Source: Mauremys mutica
Lineage: Eukaryota > Chordata > Testudines > Geoemydidae
Length of the DNA stretch: 64,000 nucleotides
Reading direction: 5' to 3'
Assembly: GCF_020497125.1 (NCBI RefSeq)
Contig: NC_059087.1
Span: 17,083,925-17,147,924 of the forward strand
A program made the position numbers and the translations under genes. Shown here piece by piece: positions 1 through 11,499 of this stretch. The notes below the pieces were generated by a model. The model did not search any database, was not told the origin of the DNA, and worked only from the letters and a program-made list of their open reading frames with translations. Positions within the stretch are counted from its first letter, which is position 1. Each line of letters starts with the position of its first letter.

Positions 1-1078
1 CTAAAGTTGGGAATACAATATTATTTGCTTTGCATAAGATGCAGGACTGAAATATTCCTGGCCACACGCTCTAGCCTCTCTGGATGTTTGTTTTCTTAGA
101 TTATTATCCTCCCTCAGCCCCCCCCCCATATTTGAGAAGGATTTTTTTTTAAAAAGCCCAATCAACTCTTGAAAAAGCGAGAGAATTCCTAGAGGATGCG
201 TCCATAGTCTGCAAATCGGTGATTTTTAGCCCTGTCTCATTTGCCGATCCCTACAAAATTTAGAATGGATCTGCAGACCCCTTTGGGCATCTTAGACATC
301 GTCTGAGGACTCCCCAGGGGTCTGCGGAATACAGGTTGAAAGCCACGACTCTCGAGGGATATGGGTAAAACTAACAGAATGGTCACTGATCGGGGTAACA
401 GAATGATAAGATACCGAGAGAGAGTTTTGTGTTTACAATAAAGTGGGGGAGGAAATAGAATCGTTTAAAAAGACGAGGGTGACCAGATCTTTCTAAAGAG
501 CTTTGACACGAGCACAGGATTGTTTTAATTGCGGGTTTAGGACGTTAACAAACCGCTCTTCGGGTTCCAAGTTGTGCTGTCTGATTAAATCTCCTCGCAG
601 TCAAAACGTCATTAAAAACAACACCGCTCTTTGATAAGCCTTCCTAGGCCTCTGCCATTTCCACCTCGTTTTGTCTCGGGAATACTGTCTTTTTCCTGAC
701 GTTGTTAATATTATTTACTCACTACAGCTCAGGGCTGGTCTCTTAAGTAGCCAGGAGTTGCGATAACCAGTTTTTTTATTTCCGTTTACCGACTGCAATT
801 ATTATTTAGTATTTTGACACTTTGACGCAGCCATGGCAAGGAAATCGGCTGCAAAATACACATTCCCCCACTTACATTCAAAAACAAAACCCCGGCACAA
901 CTGCTCAGAGGTAATTCCCCTAAAATCCTGCATCCCCCGGATTTGCTCCACCCGCTTTTTTTTTAAAATGCATTTTCCCTCGCGCTCCAGCGGGGCTCTG
1001 ACTTCTCAGCTCCCGGGCTCTGATCTGCAACTGCCCCAGCCCCAAGGTGAACGAAGCTCAGGTCCGGGCTGCACTTAC
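1..1078 (-). other. TBX1: TBX1 first intron (5' part, continues off window)
   Basis: Sequence immediately 3' of the splice donor at 1077-1078 on the minus strand. It is moderately AT-rich, without an open frame resembling a TBX1 exon. In particular I see nothing like the short second-exon peptide expected after MHFSTVTRDME, so that exon lies beyond base 1. No repeat was recognised. A homopolymer C tract (119-127) and T/A tracts near 145-155 are the only low-complexity pieces. Confidence 0.7.
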
Positions 1079-1265
1079 CTTCCATGTCTCTGGTGACGGT
1101 GCTGAAATGCATCCTCTGCGGGTGGGAGCCGGGGCTGAAGTGCTTGCTAAGGCCACAGCTGGGCTCCTCCAGCGCTTCCTTCCCTGCGTGCTCGGCGGCG
1201 ACTGAAATCAGAGAGGCGATACTGAAAGCATTTGCCTTGGGAGACAGAGGGCTGTTCTCGTCCAT
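1079..1265 (-). CDS. TBX1: TBX1 first coding exon (partial gene, N-terminus)
   Basis: T-box transcription factor 1 is a nuclear DNA-binding regulator of pharyngeal arch, outflow tract and inner ear development. This exon encodes 62 residues plus the first base of codon 63. Residues 52-62 read MHFSTVTRDME, which I recognise as the N-terminus of vertebrate TBX1. The exon ends GAA-G followed by GTAAGTG (donor GT at 1078-1077), so splicing is in phase 1. The T-box domain is not present and must lie left of the window. The ATG at 1265 opens 51 extra residues ahead of the usual start (ATG at 1112). That extension contains ANAFSIASLI (residues 11-20), resembling the eh1/Groucho-binding motif near the N-terminus of TBX15, TBX18, TBX20 and TBX22. 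The ATG at 1112 has A at -3 and the ATG at 1265 has G at +4, so either could be used. The frame stays open upstream to 1862, but nothing there looks coding. Identification rests on memory of the family, not a search. Confidence 0.85.
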
Positions 1266-1776
1266 AGAGGAGACCGATGCAGCAGCCTCCCCCACCCCCT
1301 GGCCTCGCCAAACGCTCCCCCCGCTACCACACCATCCAGCCAGGCACCACGCGCCGCCAAGATCGAAGCAGGGGCCGCCGGAGGACGCCGGAGAGGAAGT
1401 TTGCAGGGCGCCTCCCCCCGCCAGTCTGCGCTCCAGATCCCTTCGGCGTCTGCGGAGCAGGCGGATCGGGCCCGGCCAGGCGCGGCTCCCGGCGGTCCCG
1501 CAGCGTCTTCCCCCGGGTGATTTCTGGCCGCTCTTCCTGCCCCTCCCGCTCGCAGCAGGGAAAGCGGCTCCCTTCCAGGCGCGCGGCCCCGCTCCGGGGG
1601 CGGCTGATGTCACATTGGAAGCCTGGCGCGTTCGCCTGCCGCGGCCGGGGGGGAAGCTGCTGCCGCCGCCGCTGCCCGGAGTCTGTCCAAAGGCTCGGGC
1701 GCTTTCCGCGCCTCCTGGGCACAGGCAGGGAACCGCCGCCGCGCGCACGCCGCGGGGGTGGGGTCGGGGCAGGTTG

Positions 1777-1785
1777 TATTTAAAT
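1777..1785 (-). promoter_or_regulatory. TATA-like element, candidate TBX1 core promoter
   Basis: Minus strand reads ATTTAAATA within an otherwise GC-rich island, about 510 bases upstream of the ATG at 1265. The next in-frame ATG downstream of it on the minus strand is that ATG. The motif is near-palindromic, so strand is inferred from TBX1 orientation. A transcription start about 30 bases downstream would give a 5' UTR near 480-490 bases if unspliced. Not proven. Confidence 0.35.
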
Positions 1786-1791
1786 GGCCCC

Positions 1792-1801
1792 CTGTCAATC
1801 A
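1792..1801 (-). promoter_or_regulatory. PBX-MEIS/PREP composite site
   Basis: Minus strand TGATTGACAG is an exact match to the consensus decameric PBX-MEIS/PREP half-site pair. It lies 6 bases from the TATA-like box on its upstream side in TBX1 orientation. A perfect 10-mer can occur by chance in 64 kb, but the position beside a developmental promoter makes function plausible. Confidence 0.4.
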
Positions 1802-2059
1802 CGGCGCCCAGGCTGCAGGGAGCCGGGGAAGGGAGGGTGGGGGGAGAAAAGCGGCACGTCACTGCGGATGTCCGGTCGAGCTAAATACTCAGTGCCCCCC
1901 CCAGCCCCCGCCCCCTCCAGTCGGGGGGAGCCGTGACACTCCGCCGGTGGCTGGACACAGCTCCCCGCAGAAGCAGGAGAGGGACCGTTCCGCAGCCCTT
2001 CCTTCGGCAGCACGCCAGCCAGGGCTGCGAGGGGTTCTGCTCGGGATGGAAAACCAGGC

Positions 2060-2180
2060 TCATGGTGCATTGATTGTTATTACCCGCAGCGCTTCCTCGG
2101 GCAGACTCCAGCCAGGACGTTCAGCATTTTGCTCGTGTCATAATGAATTCGTAAATAACAATAATTAATAAATCAACCGT
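2060..2180. promoter_or_regulatory. AT-rich enhancer-like block upstream of the island
   Basis: Composition switches abruptly from GC-rich island to AT-rich DNA carrying close-spaced homeodomain and SOX-like words (attgttat, cataatgaattc, caataattaataaatcaa, cattgtc). The density of developmental motifs and absence of repeats suggest a conserved non-coding element. Conservation cannot be measured here. Confidence 0.25.
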
Positions 2181-4539
2181 TCATAATGATCAGCAGCATT
2201 GTCATGGGCCGGGCCGCAAAGACAAACCAACCCTGTGTGTCCTATCAAGCTGTATGTGTGGTACAGATTATTATTATTATTATTCTAGCAGAGGATAATC
2301 GCCTTGGTTGGTGTTTTTATTTCCATTTAAAGCTATTTTCCTCCCTGCTGAATCAGAAAAAAAGTGTGACTGTGGTTTGTTCTTTAACATACAGTCTGTT
2401 GATTTAAAGATTTGACGGAGACGTACTTAGAAAGTTTGCAAAAATGTCTGTGTGAACCGGCTTCGTATTGTATCATGGTATAGTTCAGCTTGAGTAACAA
2501 AAAAATAAACGCCTTCCAGGGAAAAATTCCGTACTTAGAACAGGACTTTACAGACAGGTGTTCCATAATATACTGTTTTCAGATTATATTCAGATTATTA
2601 ATCTAGATCGCTAGATATATAAATCTGCTTAATTGGCAGTCACGTGCAAAAAGTTATCCTTGAAAGGGTTTCACCTTTATCAAATGCAACGTTGTAAGGC
2701 CAAGCAGGGAAACAGTATCGCCTTTCATTGCTATAACAGACCCAGCATATGTGCAATGCGATACTCTCTCCAACCATATCAGCCCATAGGATAACCCAAG
2801 GCAAACACACCTTGTTTAGCCGTCTCTCCTCCTCTGCGTCAAAAAGGCAGAGGCATTGGACCCGAAAGAGTCAAAAACTGCACCTCTGGCTGCAAATTGA
2901 GGAACACAGCCGAAGTCCTGCCAAGTTGCTTCCAGGTGTGTGTCCAACGTGAAACCCATGGGCGCGCTCCTGGAAGTCACAAAGCGCTGGGGAATGTTCT
3001 CAGAAACAAGCCAGCAGGGAACGCAGTTCTGATTGCATAACGCCATCAATGCAAAGGTGGTGCACTGGGTTTCTATATAATTCCCCTGTACATAGCCTGA
3101 GGGGTCGAGTCTCATACTGAAATCTTATTATCTTTGGATGCGGTAAAATATGAGCAGAGAGAAGTTCCAGAATCCTGTTACATATTTGACCTGTGGTTTT
3201 CAGCTTAAGGCTTTACATTATATTATGTTAGATATTATTGTACATTGTTATTTCAGTCAGCAGCTTTTCAGTTCCCCGGTCTAATAACTGAGCCATGGAG
3301 GGGGGACAGAATATTTGATAAGCCTCCTGTCTTTTGGAGATGAACCGCACTGATTTTGTGTACACGAAAAGTGGATTCAAAACGGCAACAGTAAAATCGT
3401 TGGTGTGACAACGAAACAAATCTAAAATCTCTTACTAGACCGTTTATTCTAACAGAATCTCAGCTATATGGCACGGAGCTGGGGACTATTACCTAGAAAA
3501 CAATTCCATCTCAGCATCCGAATTTACTTCGGATTTCCCTTAAATGTCCATTTTCATGGAACCGAATTTACAAGCATCTAATTTTATCACCCAGTCGAAA
3601 AATCGCTAGGTGAAAAGTAAATATCTCCCAGGTGCGGGGGGGAAAGATCCACCCAATCCAAAGACCCCAAGCTATTTTTAAAGAGGAAACATTTCACAGG
3701 GCCTTCGTGTATCCTTTTCTCTCTCTCTCTTTTTCACTTTCATTTGTCTGCACGAGCAGTTTTATCAAATCCCTCCCCGAGTCCCCTGTGATTTGTTTTG
3801 CTAACTTCACGGAAGGCTGCTTATTAGGATTTCTCCCTTTTCCATTATACACTTTAAAGAAAGGGCCTTGACACCACCCTAGTCTCTGGCGAGCTCCTTT
3901 CTGACTTTGTGTTAGTAGAAGTCTCAGTTAGGAGCGCTCTGTTTGAATGGGACTGGGCCCGATCCTGCTTAGTCGAACACTTTGTCAATTAAAACTTTAC
4001 CTATAAGGGGAGGATTGACCCACCCCCGCTAGTCCATCAAGATCGTTAGATTAAGTCTGCAAAACTGCGTTACACTTGGGAAGCGGGCGCGTCTTCAAAC
4101 CCTCGGGCAGCGCCGAGCACCTCTGTGAACCAAAGATCAGCTCTTCGCAGGTTTCAAAGCAGTTCTCTCATCTTTAAAATAATCAGCCCGTGGCGGGGGG
4201 GATGGAGGAGATTTCCGATAACACGTCAACGTCTAGGATATTATTGACATGACACCTCAGAGCTACTTTTCTATTTCACGCCACTGAAAATGTCCCAACA
4301 CGGATGAGCCTAAAACCTCACCCGCACGTGAAATGAGCAGCTACTCAGCCATGTACCCTCGCCCAGAGACAGGAGCAAGCTTCCTCCGTTACTTGCCAGT
4401 CGTTTGCACTGGATACTGCACTAGGAAGTCATAAAACGCCATCAAGAAATGGAAGAGAAAGCCTCCGTGTTCAGCAATGCCCTGGAGGTTAAAAGCCATA
4501 AACCTATCTACAAATGGAATACTTTCACTCGCCGGCTAC
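2181..4539. other. Non-coding upstream DNA, no gene or repeat recognised
   Basis: Short open frames only. It holds one (ATT)n microsatellite (2268-2284) and T-half-site-like words such as aggtgtgtg near 2933. No transposon was recognised, in keeping with the repeat-poor left end of the window. Confidence 0.6.
2268..2284. repeat. (ATT)n microsatellite
   Basis: About five to six uninterrupted ATT units. Confidence 0.85.
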
Positions 4540-6989
4540 TCGCCAGCCGCACGGTGCGCGGGGCTTGTGGCAAGGGTTTACCCCCGTTGACCCTCTCCGG
4601 GTCCCCAAATCCTAAATAACCCCGAAAGCCCGGATCCAAGGACAGAGCTCCAGGGACACTTTCCTCGCTGTCGGGCAGAGATTAGGGACACAAGGGGACA
4701 GTGGCACCGTCACGCGCCCCCAAACTTTTCACTCGACCTTCTCCGAGCAGCTGCCCAAAGCGGCGAGTCTGCGGAGACGTCTGGTGAGATCGGTGACACA
4801 CGAGGAACTGCAGGCCGAACACTGTGAATCTGGCGTCAATTCGCAATGGAGGAGAACCAGGCCTTAAAACAAAGCGACTCAGTTCCTCCCAGCAGAGCCT
4901 GCAGGACTAGGGTGTGAGATCTCAGAGGGAAATACTCCCTGCTCATCCTGTAACTCGGGCGGATGGAGGGAATCCTCTTCCACAAATCCTGGGGAGTCCC
5001 CAGGCACTCCTCAGCCGCAGTGAGGCTTACGGCGAGCAGGCCCTGGGACTAGCTGGGAGCGCAGGCCCGGGGTTTGGAGACGTCTCTGAGATAAGGGCGA
5101 CATGAGGCTGCCTTCCTGCTTCACGTGTGTCACCTACCTGCTGCCACAGAGCCCCTAAACCAGGAACTATCCCGGTGAGAAAAGACAAGAGTCAAGCCTC
5201 GGGGATGCGGAGGAGGGGGGCCGGGGAAACCCCCTTGCCAATAGGAGTCAAACGGAAGGAAAGATGCAATGAGCCAGAGTTGGGGTTTTTTTTTGTTAGA
5301 ATTGTCAGGCCGGGATAAAACGATCCCGCCAGATTGACTCCAATGGATACAATGTGAATTCCTCGGCAGAGACCTTCCTTTCAGGCCCTGCCAGGCGGGT
5401 GAGGCAAAAGCCACCGGTTCTCCCAAAGGGGACCACGTTAAAAGCTCGGCTCGGCTTTGGCTGAGTCCCCTGGATTCTTGTTTAGAGGCGCGCAGCTTTC
5501 CGCTCTCCGCCGTTTGCCCGCTGAGTGCGGTTTCCCCCGCTGCGCTGTTGATTTTTGCGGATCTGCCTTTAGAGCGTTCTGAAAACGGGACGGGAAATTG
5601 AAACGGCCGCTGATGGGACCCCGCTGTAAACTGCGCCACTGGCAGATGAGAGCGAAGGACAGAAAAATAAAATCACCCTAGTCCCATGCGATTTCCCAGC
5701 TCCGCTTTCCCTCCGAACGGATCGTTTCCCGTTTCTTCTCGAAATTGCTTTCCAGCTCCGAACTACTGGCAACTACGCGCTGCAAAAATAGGTGCTGCCG
5801 CAGATGCGTACGATGGGAGAGGGGTTTCTGTATCTTTAACCAACCGGAGATGTCGTAAACCAGCCAGGGGAAAGCCTGGCCAGTTCACGGCTAGAGCGAG
5901 CGTTTAAAGCGAGGAGAACCTTCAGTGCCAAATACTCCGCGAACCAGAGCTCCCGATATTTGCGTGGAAACCATTCTGCACGCAGCTGTTTAGTATTTAG
6001 CATTAGTGGGTCCTAACTGAGGGGCTCAGAGTTACCTGCTCGCCTTCCTCCCTATGTAACTTTCGTTTGGTTTCTGCTGCGACGGCCGGGCAGCGGAGTT
6101 TATCCGTAGGTACTAATATCTGACGGGTCGGAGCAGTTCCCTGTCCCTTTTGCCGTGAGAGGACAGACCTGCCATCCCCACCCCACCACCGGATTGGCCA
6201 GGACAAGATATTTCCATTTATTTAATTTCAAAAGGTGCCCCCAGGACCGGAAGTGGGGGAAGCTGGCACGTCCAAACGGGGGGTCGCGGGGTGCGCTCGG
6301 CTTCTGCCTTAGCTCCTTTCGTCAGCAACTCGAGCTACCAACAACAACGCGGGTCACTTAACCAAGACATTGGCTGGCTTCGCCTTTGCAAAGGAGCCAT
6401 TGGGGATGCGGGCTGCCTTCATGCCTAAGGCAGGGGACACCTCCGGTTACTTTCTATATCACTCGGTAGCTGGCCCAGGATTGCACTGCAAGGGGGTTTA
6501 CATGTGATAAACCTCCCCCCCCCCGGTTTTTGCCTCTCTTGAACCAGGTAATTGCACAGGAAAGGTCCACTCGCGGTTAACCATTTCCTTCCTCCTGCTG
6601 ATGACATCAGCTAGCAATTGACAGTGTCACAGTGAAGCACATTCTCCACTCCGGCCTTTACAGAAAGCGCTAGAAACGTTTATTTCGTACATCCTCGAGA
6701 TTCCCACGCAGGAAACACAAATCCGTTATTAAAAACTCAGCACCAGATATTTCCTCTCCAGGGATCACGGCTTAAACGCCCGCGAAGGCAGGCGGGAGAC
6801 CAGATAAAAGCAATACACGATTTTTTTTAATTGCAACCCCCCCCACTCCTTTGATGTTTCCCCAACTCCCAGCCATTCCAAAGACAAGCAGCGATCCTCC
6901 CCCAGCCTGGAAAGGGTCAATGCCGCCTACGGAGGCAGAGGGCTGCGAAAGAAAGGGATACTCACGACACCGCTCACAGAGGGTCAGCA
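4540..6989. other. GC-rich non-coding DNA with weak CpG clusters
   Basis: CpG-rich patches at roughly 4540-4800 and 5380-5910 separated by neutral DNA. Open frames up to 169 codons (minus strand, 5130-5639) are low-complexity translations without a recognisable domain. No repeat family was recognised. Confidence 0.5.
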
Positions 6990-7690
6990 TTCGCTGCAGC
7001 TGCTTCGGGTCTGAGCCCCGGCCCCGGGCGGCTGCCCTGTTTATTGGGACGCTGCCCCCTGGGCTAGGGAGTGGCGGGACTTTTGCGTCCCCATTGGCCT
7101 AAGCCGCAGGGAGCAGCCGGTGCTAAACCCCGCCGGCGGAGGCTGGGGGCTTGCCGCACGCCTGCCCCCGCAGCCCCACTCGCGATATGCTCCCGCGAGG
7201 GACTAGGACTTGAGAACGGGCCGCCCGCCTCTGCCGGGCGCAGAAGGGACAGCGGAGCTGTAGCGAGTGGCACCGGGCCCGGAGCGCTGTCAGTGAAGTT
7301 CCCCGGCCGGCTGCCCCCCCCCTCGGCCCCCCAGCCCCTGCACTTCCTGTTGGCTGCGCCTCTGGCGCCTCTCCGCCCCGCAGCCAGGTGCTCTCTGCCT
7401 GCCCCGGCAGCTGTGTCCCGCCAGCCCGGCCCCCGCGCCCGCGATGGCTCAGCCGCCCGCACCTCTGGACGGGAGCTGGGAGCCCAGGTGAACGAGACCC
7501 CCCCCCCACACACACACTGTTCTGCAAAGGGATGGACGGGGCGGCGCTGGGAAGCGAGGCCTACAGGAATCACTGCGCTCCGGGGACCAGACGGAGTCAA
7601 TCCCCCAGGAGCGCTGAGCGGGGCGGCTGCTCCCCAGTTCAGCGCAGGGGAAAGGATCGAGCCGAATCTGTTCTCTGCCAGGCGGTGCTG
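6990..7690. promoter_or_regulatory. CpG island, about 5.7-6.4 kb upstream of TBX1 start codon
   Basis: High GC with many CG dinucleotides. Overlapping open frames on both strands (up to 269 codons on the plus strand) reflect composition. A short plus-strand ATG at 7444 with a favourable context runs 15 codons to a stop at a GTGA donor-like word, but nothing supports it as an exon. The island could be an alternative upstream promoter or a CpG-rich regulatory element. Confidence 0.55.
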
Positions 7691-9829
7691 CTCGATCCGA
7701 GAAAAGTGCCCGGTTCTTGCAAATCCCGCTGTTGTTTGCCACTTCTTTAGCCAGCTCCCGATTGCTGTGATCCAGGGGTGTCTTTCCCTGCCCTCCTTAG
7801 ACCCATCTTCTCTTTCCGCCCCCTTCGGCCTCTACCCCACTGGCCCCCTTTTCCTCCCCTCCGCCGCTTCTCACTCATAAATACATAACCCCGTCAGTGC
7901 TACCGCGCTTCTACCGACCCCGTTGCCGGGCAAACCCCTTTCGTTTAAAGAGCTACGACACGTTAACCCACACTAGGCTTGCCTGGGAGCTCGGCCCTTT
8001 AAAACTCTTTCTGGTGCCACGTTCACGCCGCTCTTAGCTCCACATCACCGAGGTTCTTCGGCTGCCTGCGGCATGCAAAGATTCATCCCCGACCAGCGAA
8101 AGAGGAAGATTTATAGCCATGTTGGAGCTGAGCTGAGGTGCTGGGGGACTGGAGCTCCCCCAGACAAACTGCGATCGGACACTGCAGGACAAGTTTCTGA
8201 GCTATTGCTTGTAATATGGACTCACACACACACAACTGCAGCAGTAATTATATTCTGGCTGCTGTGCAGAACTGGCACAGGAAACCAGCTCGTTCTACAG
8301 AGGCAGCTGGATTTTGAAGAATAATAAATAAATACACGGGGGCAGATGTCTGCAGCGAGCACAGAAAACTGCGATTTGAGAAACGATTAATACTAACAAG
8401 GGGTTTTATGCGTTCTTGCAAAAACAGAGCAGGGGACGGTAAAACAGGCGGGAATGTACCAGCACATCCACCCGCCGGTAGAGCAGGCGGTGTCCTCTGT
8501 GTCTTTAAACAATCAGTCCCCGGGCCCTCGCTTTATTTGTACAACATACAGTTGCTGCGTGAACTCAATCCCCTGCCCGCTGAAATGCCACTTGCCCATT
8601 TCAGGAAATCTAGGCAGGACCACGTGAGAGGCTTTGGCAAGCTCAGGGGTTGTCTTGCTGTTTAGAGTGGTATTGGCTGTTTGGGAAGGGAGGGGGGAGA
8701 TGGGGAGATCCAGACGGTGTAACCCCCCCCCCGGCTCTGGGAGAGCAGGAGAAATCGGGGCTTAGCTAGATTTGAAAACGTCCAGGGCAAATGGATTCGT
8801 TTTAGTCATAGTCTCCATACCAGCAGCAGGAGTCAAATCCCATTCACTACATACAACGAGCAGGTTCGTGCCCTCAGCTGTAACGTTGGTTTAGAGATAG
8901 ATCGTTGTTTGTGTGGGTCTCCAGGCGCACTGCACACAAGGATCTTTCTCTTCTTTCCTGCCACTTCCCTATTCAGGGTCCACGACTTTCCTAGCCTGCT
9001 TCCAAAACTCGCGTGTCCAAAACTCCGGGTGTCTGCTGTGCAAACTGGTCTCTCTACGGTCCGCTGACATCCTGTCCATGTAACCTAAGTCTTTGGTCTC
9101 CCCCTTAGTCCTCCTCCGTCCAGGACCATTGCAAGGGCCAGCCTAGCCTCCCGCAGCTTGTCTTCAATTGGGACAATCCGTATCGATCTCCTTCTCCACA
9201 CACATGTACAGATCGGTGTATATATGTGTTATATGTATATATGATATAGACCACATACACGTATACGTATCATAGCTCACATTCTTACACCTAACACGGG
9301 TGTATCATGTTTAACAATACAATTCACACACATATGAGTGGTGTTTAAAATCAATAGCAATTCTGGAAGGCTCCATTCAATGACAGAGACAGACGATTAA
9401 AACCTATAATTTTGCTCCGTATTTACAAGTATTTTTGGTTCTGTAAAATGCTAAGCAGTCCTGGTCCCGGATTATTACAAAGAGCATCAGCCCGACCTGG
9501 GGCGCCCAGCGATTCAAAACTTGGTTTTCTCTCTGAATAAAAGATGTAAGGCCGTTCTGCTAAAAGGGAGGGTAGCCTTGGAGTTATTTGTCCACCATTT
9601 TAAGAGGGGGCGAGGAGGGGATTTCCTGTCATGTGACAGTGCATGGACTCCCCCCGCCATGCAGAAGATGTGCATGTGTCCTGTGATTCGATATACGATT
9701 CGATTACTTGAATGCTCGGCGATCTTTTGTGACGCGAGTGTGAAATGCAGAAAACACAATTCAAAGCGGTTTTAAACGCACACATCCACAGAAGACCAAT
9801 CGCACTAGGGCTTTGGGATGAATTGCTCG
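7691..9829. other. Non-coding DNA, no gene recognised
   Basis: Contains a low-complexity AT/CA tract (about 9195-9275) and a short CA run near 8222-8232. No open frame shows a protein family and no transposon was recognised. Confidence 0.55.
9195..9275. repeat. Degenerate (CA/TA)n low-complexity tract
   Basis: Alternating purine-pyrimidine sequence with runs such as tatatatgtgttatatgtatatatg, interrupted by single-base changes. Typical of a decayed dinucleotide microsatellite. Confidence 0.7.
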
Positions 9830-10075
9830 TTGACTAGACGATTTATTTGGCTTTCAGTGGTTTTGTCAGCGCGAGTCATTTAATCAGCGACCTGTTTAAT
9901 TTTTCTTTGTATCTTTCTGCCTAATGGATCCCTGTGACACATTAAAATTAAGGTGTTTTGTCTGCTAAATAATCCTCTCCTACAGAGGTAGATAAACATC
10001 TAGCTGCAGCTCTGTCAAGGCTTCTAATCATAAAGCCCTTCTGAGTGACAGGGCCTTAGGATATTGACATATTCC
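9830..10075. promoter_or_regulatory. Enhancer-like AT-rich block with forkhead motif
   Basis: Repeat-free AT-rich block holding gtcatttaatca, ttaaaattaagg, a perfect forkhead word GATAAACA (9991-9998; reverse TGTTTATC) inside tagataaacatcta, and an E-box-like agctgcagct directly after it. It lies 8.7 kb upstream of the ATG at 1265. Mouse Tbx1 is known to use an upstream forkhead-responsive pharyngeal enhancer. Orthology to that element is only a guess. Confidence 0.3.
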
Positions 10076-11499
10076 GCCTCACGTTAAAATACACTTTCTT
10101 TGTCACGTCTATTAAAGAGCCTCTGCTCCGGTATAGTTGAGTCCCGGGTCCCACTCACTCAAACATCCACTCGCGTTGTTAGGAAGACATGGGGGGGGGA
10201 GCCCTCCTTTAGCCTGATTTCATTAAGTCGGTCGCGTAACTCTCCCACTGATTTTCGTGGGAGCAGAATTGCATCTTCCCGGCTAATCTGCTCGTATAAA
10301 CCTCAGTGTTGCTGCAGACAGCCTGCGCTCAAACACGGTACTGTGTGCGTTTAGCAATTCGTGTCAAGCGGGATGTATTTTTTAGATGAGCATCGTTTGG
10401 ATCGGAGAGGTTTCAAACTAGACTTGATTCCAATTGACCCTCGGGTAGGAGTCACTTTGCTAAAGATCTGGAGGGAATTTTCAGCAAGTGAGCGAAGGAA
10501 GATCTGTGACTTCGGACCGACAGACACCGGCTTTGACACCGACAGACAGCTCGTGGATCAAAAAACTGTAAAGATTTTCCTCTAATGCCCGAGCTGTATT
10601 TGAAATTGCCTGATTCCAAAAAGCGCCGCGCATGTCCAAGAATGTTATTTTAAAATCGAACTTAATATATGGGGTCCTTTAAAGGCTTCCCCCAAATCAC
10701 TATTACCTACCTGTTGTCGTTTTTGCCGAGGACAGGGAGTATTTTTTAGAGGATTCATGACTCGCTGCCCAATCAACAGCAGAAACAATTCCTGGGAAGC
10801 CGAATCTTTCTCATGCACACTCACAAGAACGTCCAGAACATTCATAGAGTCTGTAGTTTGTAATGTGCTCGTGCCGTTTCTCCGTGCGCTCGGATTGCTA
10901 AACCCGATCTTGCTGTCCCGAGTAGTGTATATGGAGCAGGCACAGGGAAGCCTACTTTCTAATGAGTCGGGTTTTCGCATTCTTTTCGAGCTCGGGAGAG
11001 TTTGGAAACATACGATTTCAACAGAGTCCTTTCTAACCATCCCAGGTATTGAAAATCCCGGGCACTTCTTGTTCATAATTTAAGTTTTTTTTAAAAAACA
11101 TCATTTGCCTCCACTCGTTATCTGTCTCACGATCGCTTTTCCTGCTCTAGCTATATTTGCAGAAATGTAGGACAGGCCCTGAGAAATCCCCACTAGCCTG
11201 AACCGCTGCATATCCCTTTGAAAGAATCGAGGGAGTGCAAGGGATTCGCACGGGGAGACCTTTAATGTTGGTTCTCGGGGTGAGGCTTTGCAACTGGAAT
11301 AATCAGCCTTCGTTTATTTTCTTAAATCTCCCCAAATACGTCTCCCACCTTTCACCGTATAGATTCCGCTTTTTTTTTGGTTTTGTTTCCACTGAGGGGT
11401 ATTTTAATCTAAATTACCCCCGTCCGGACAGTACACCGCACATTCTGTCTCGCTATACAGGCAATGAACCTCATTAGTTTTATCCGCTTTGTTAACGGC
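10076..11499. other. Non-coding DNA, no gene recognised
   Basis: Mixed composition. The longest open frames (143 codons minus, 108 codons plus) overlap on opposite strands between 10645 and 11083 and show no recognisable domain. No repeats were recognised. Confidence 0.5.

Larger units (their letters stand above)
1100..2060. promoter_or_regulatory. CpG island at the TBX1 promoter / 5' UTR
   Basis: Dense CG dinucleotides and high GC from about 1100 to 2060, covering the first coding exon and the region upstream of it on the minus strand. Long open frames on both strands in this interval are expected from the GC bias and show no protein family resemblance outside the TBX1 exon. The island position fits a developmental-gene promoter. 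Boundaries are by eye. Confidence 0.75.

Noticed and set aside
963..1862. Whole 299-codon minus frame as the TBX1 N-terminus
   Set aside because: Only codons from 1265 down to the donor at 1078 resemble protein. Upstream residues are compositional, the ATG at 1862 lies beyond the TATA-like box, and 963-1078 is intron.
7444..7491. Possible micro-exon with a good ATG context ending at a GTGA word
   Set aside because: Only 15 codons, no homolog recognised, no acceptor or downstream exon; stop codon overlaps the supposed donor.
7071..7880. 269-codon plus frame in a CpG island
   Set aside because: Opposed and overlapping frames of similar length exist on the other strand; no family resemblance.
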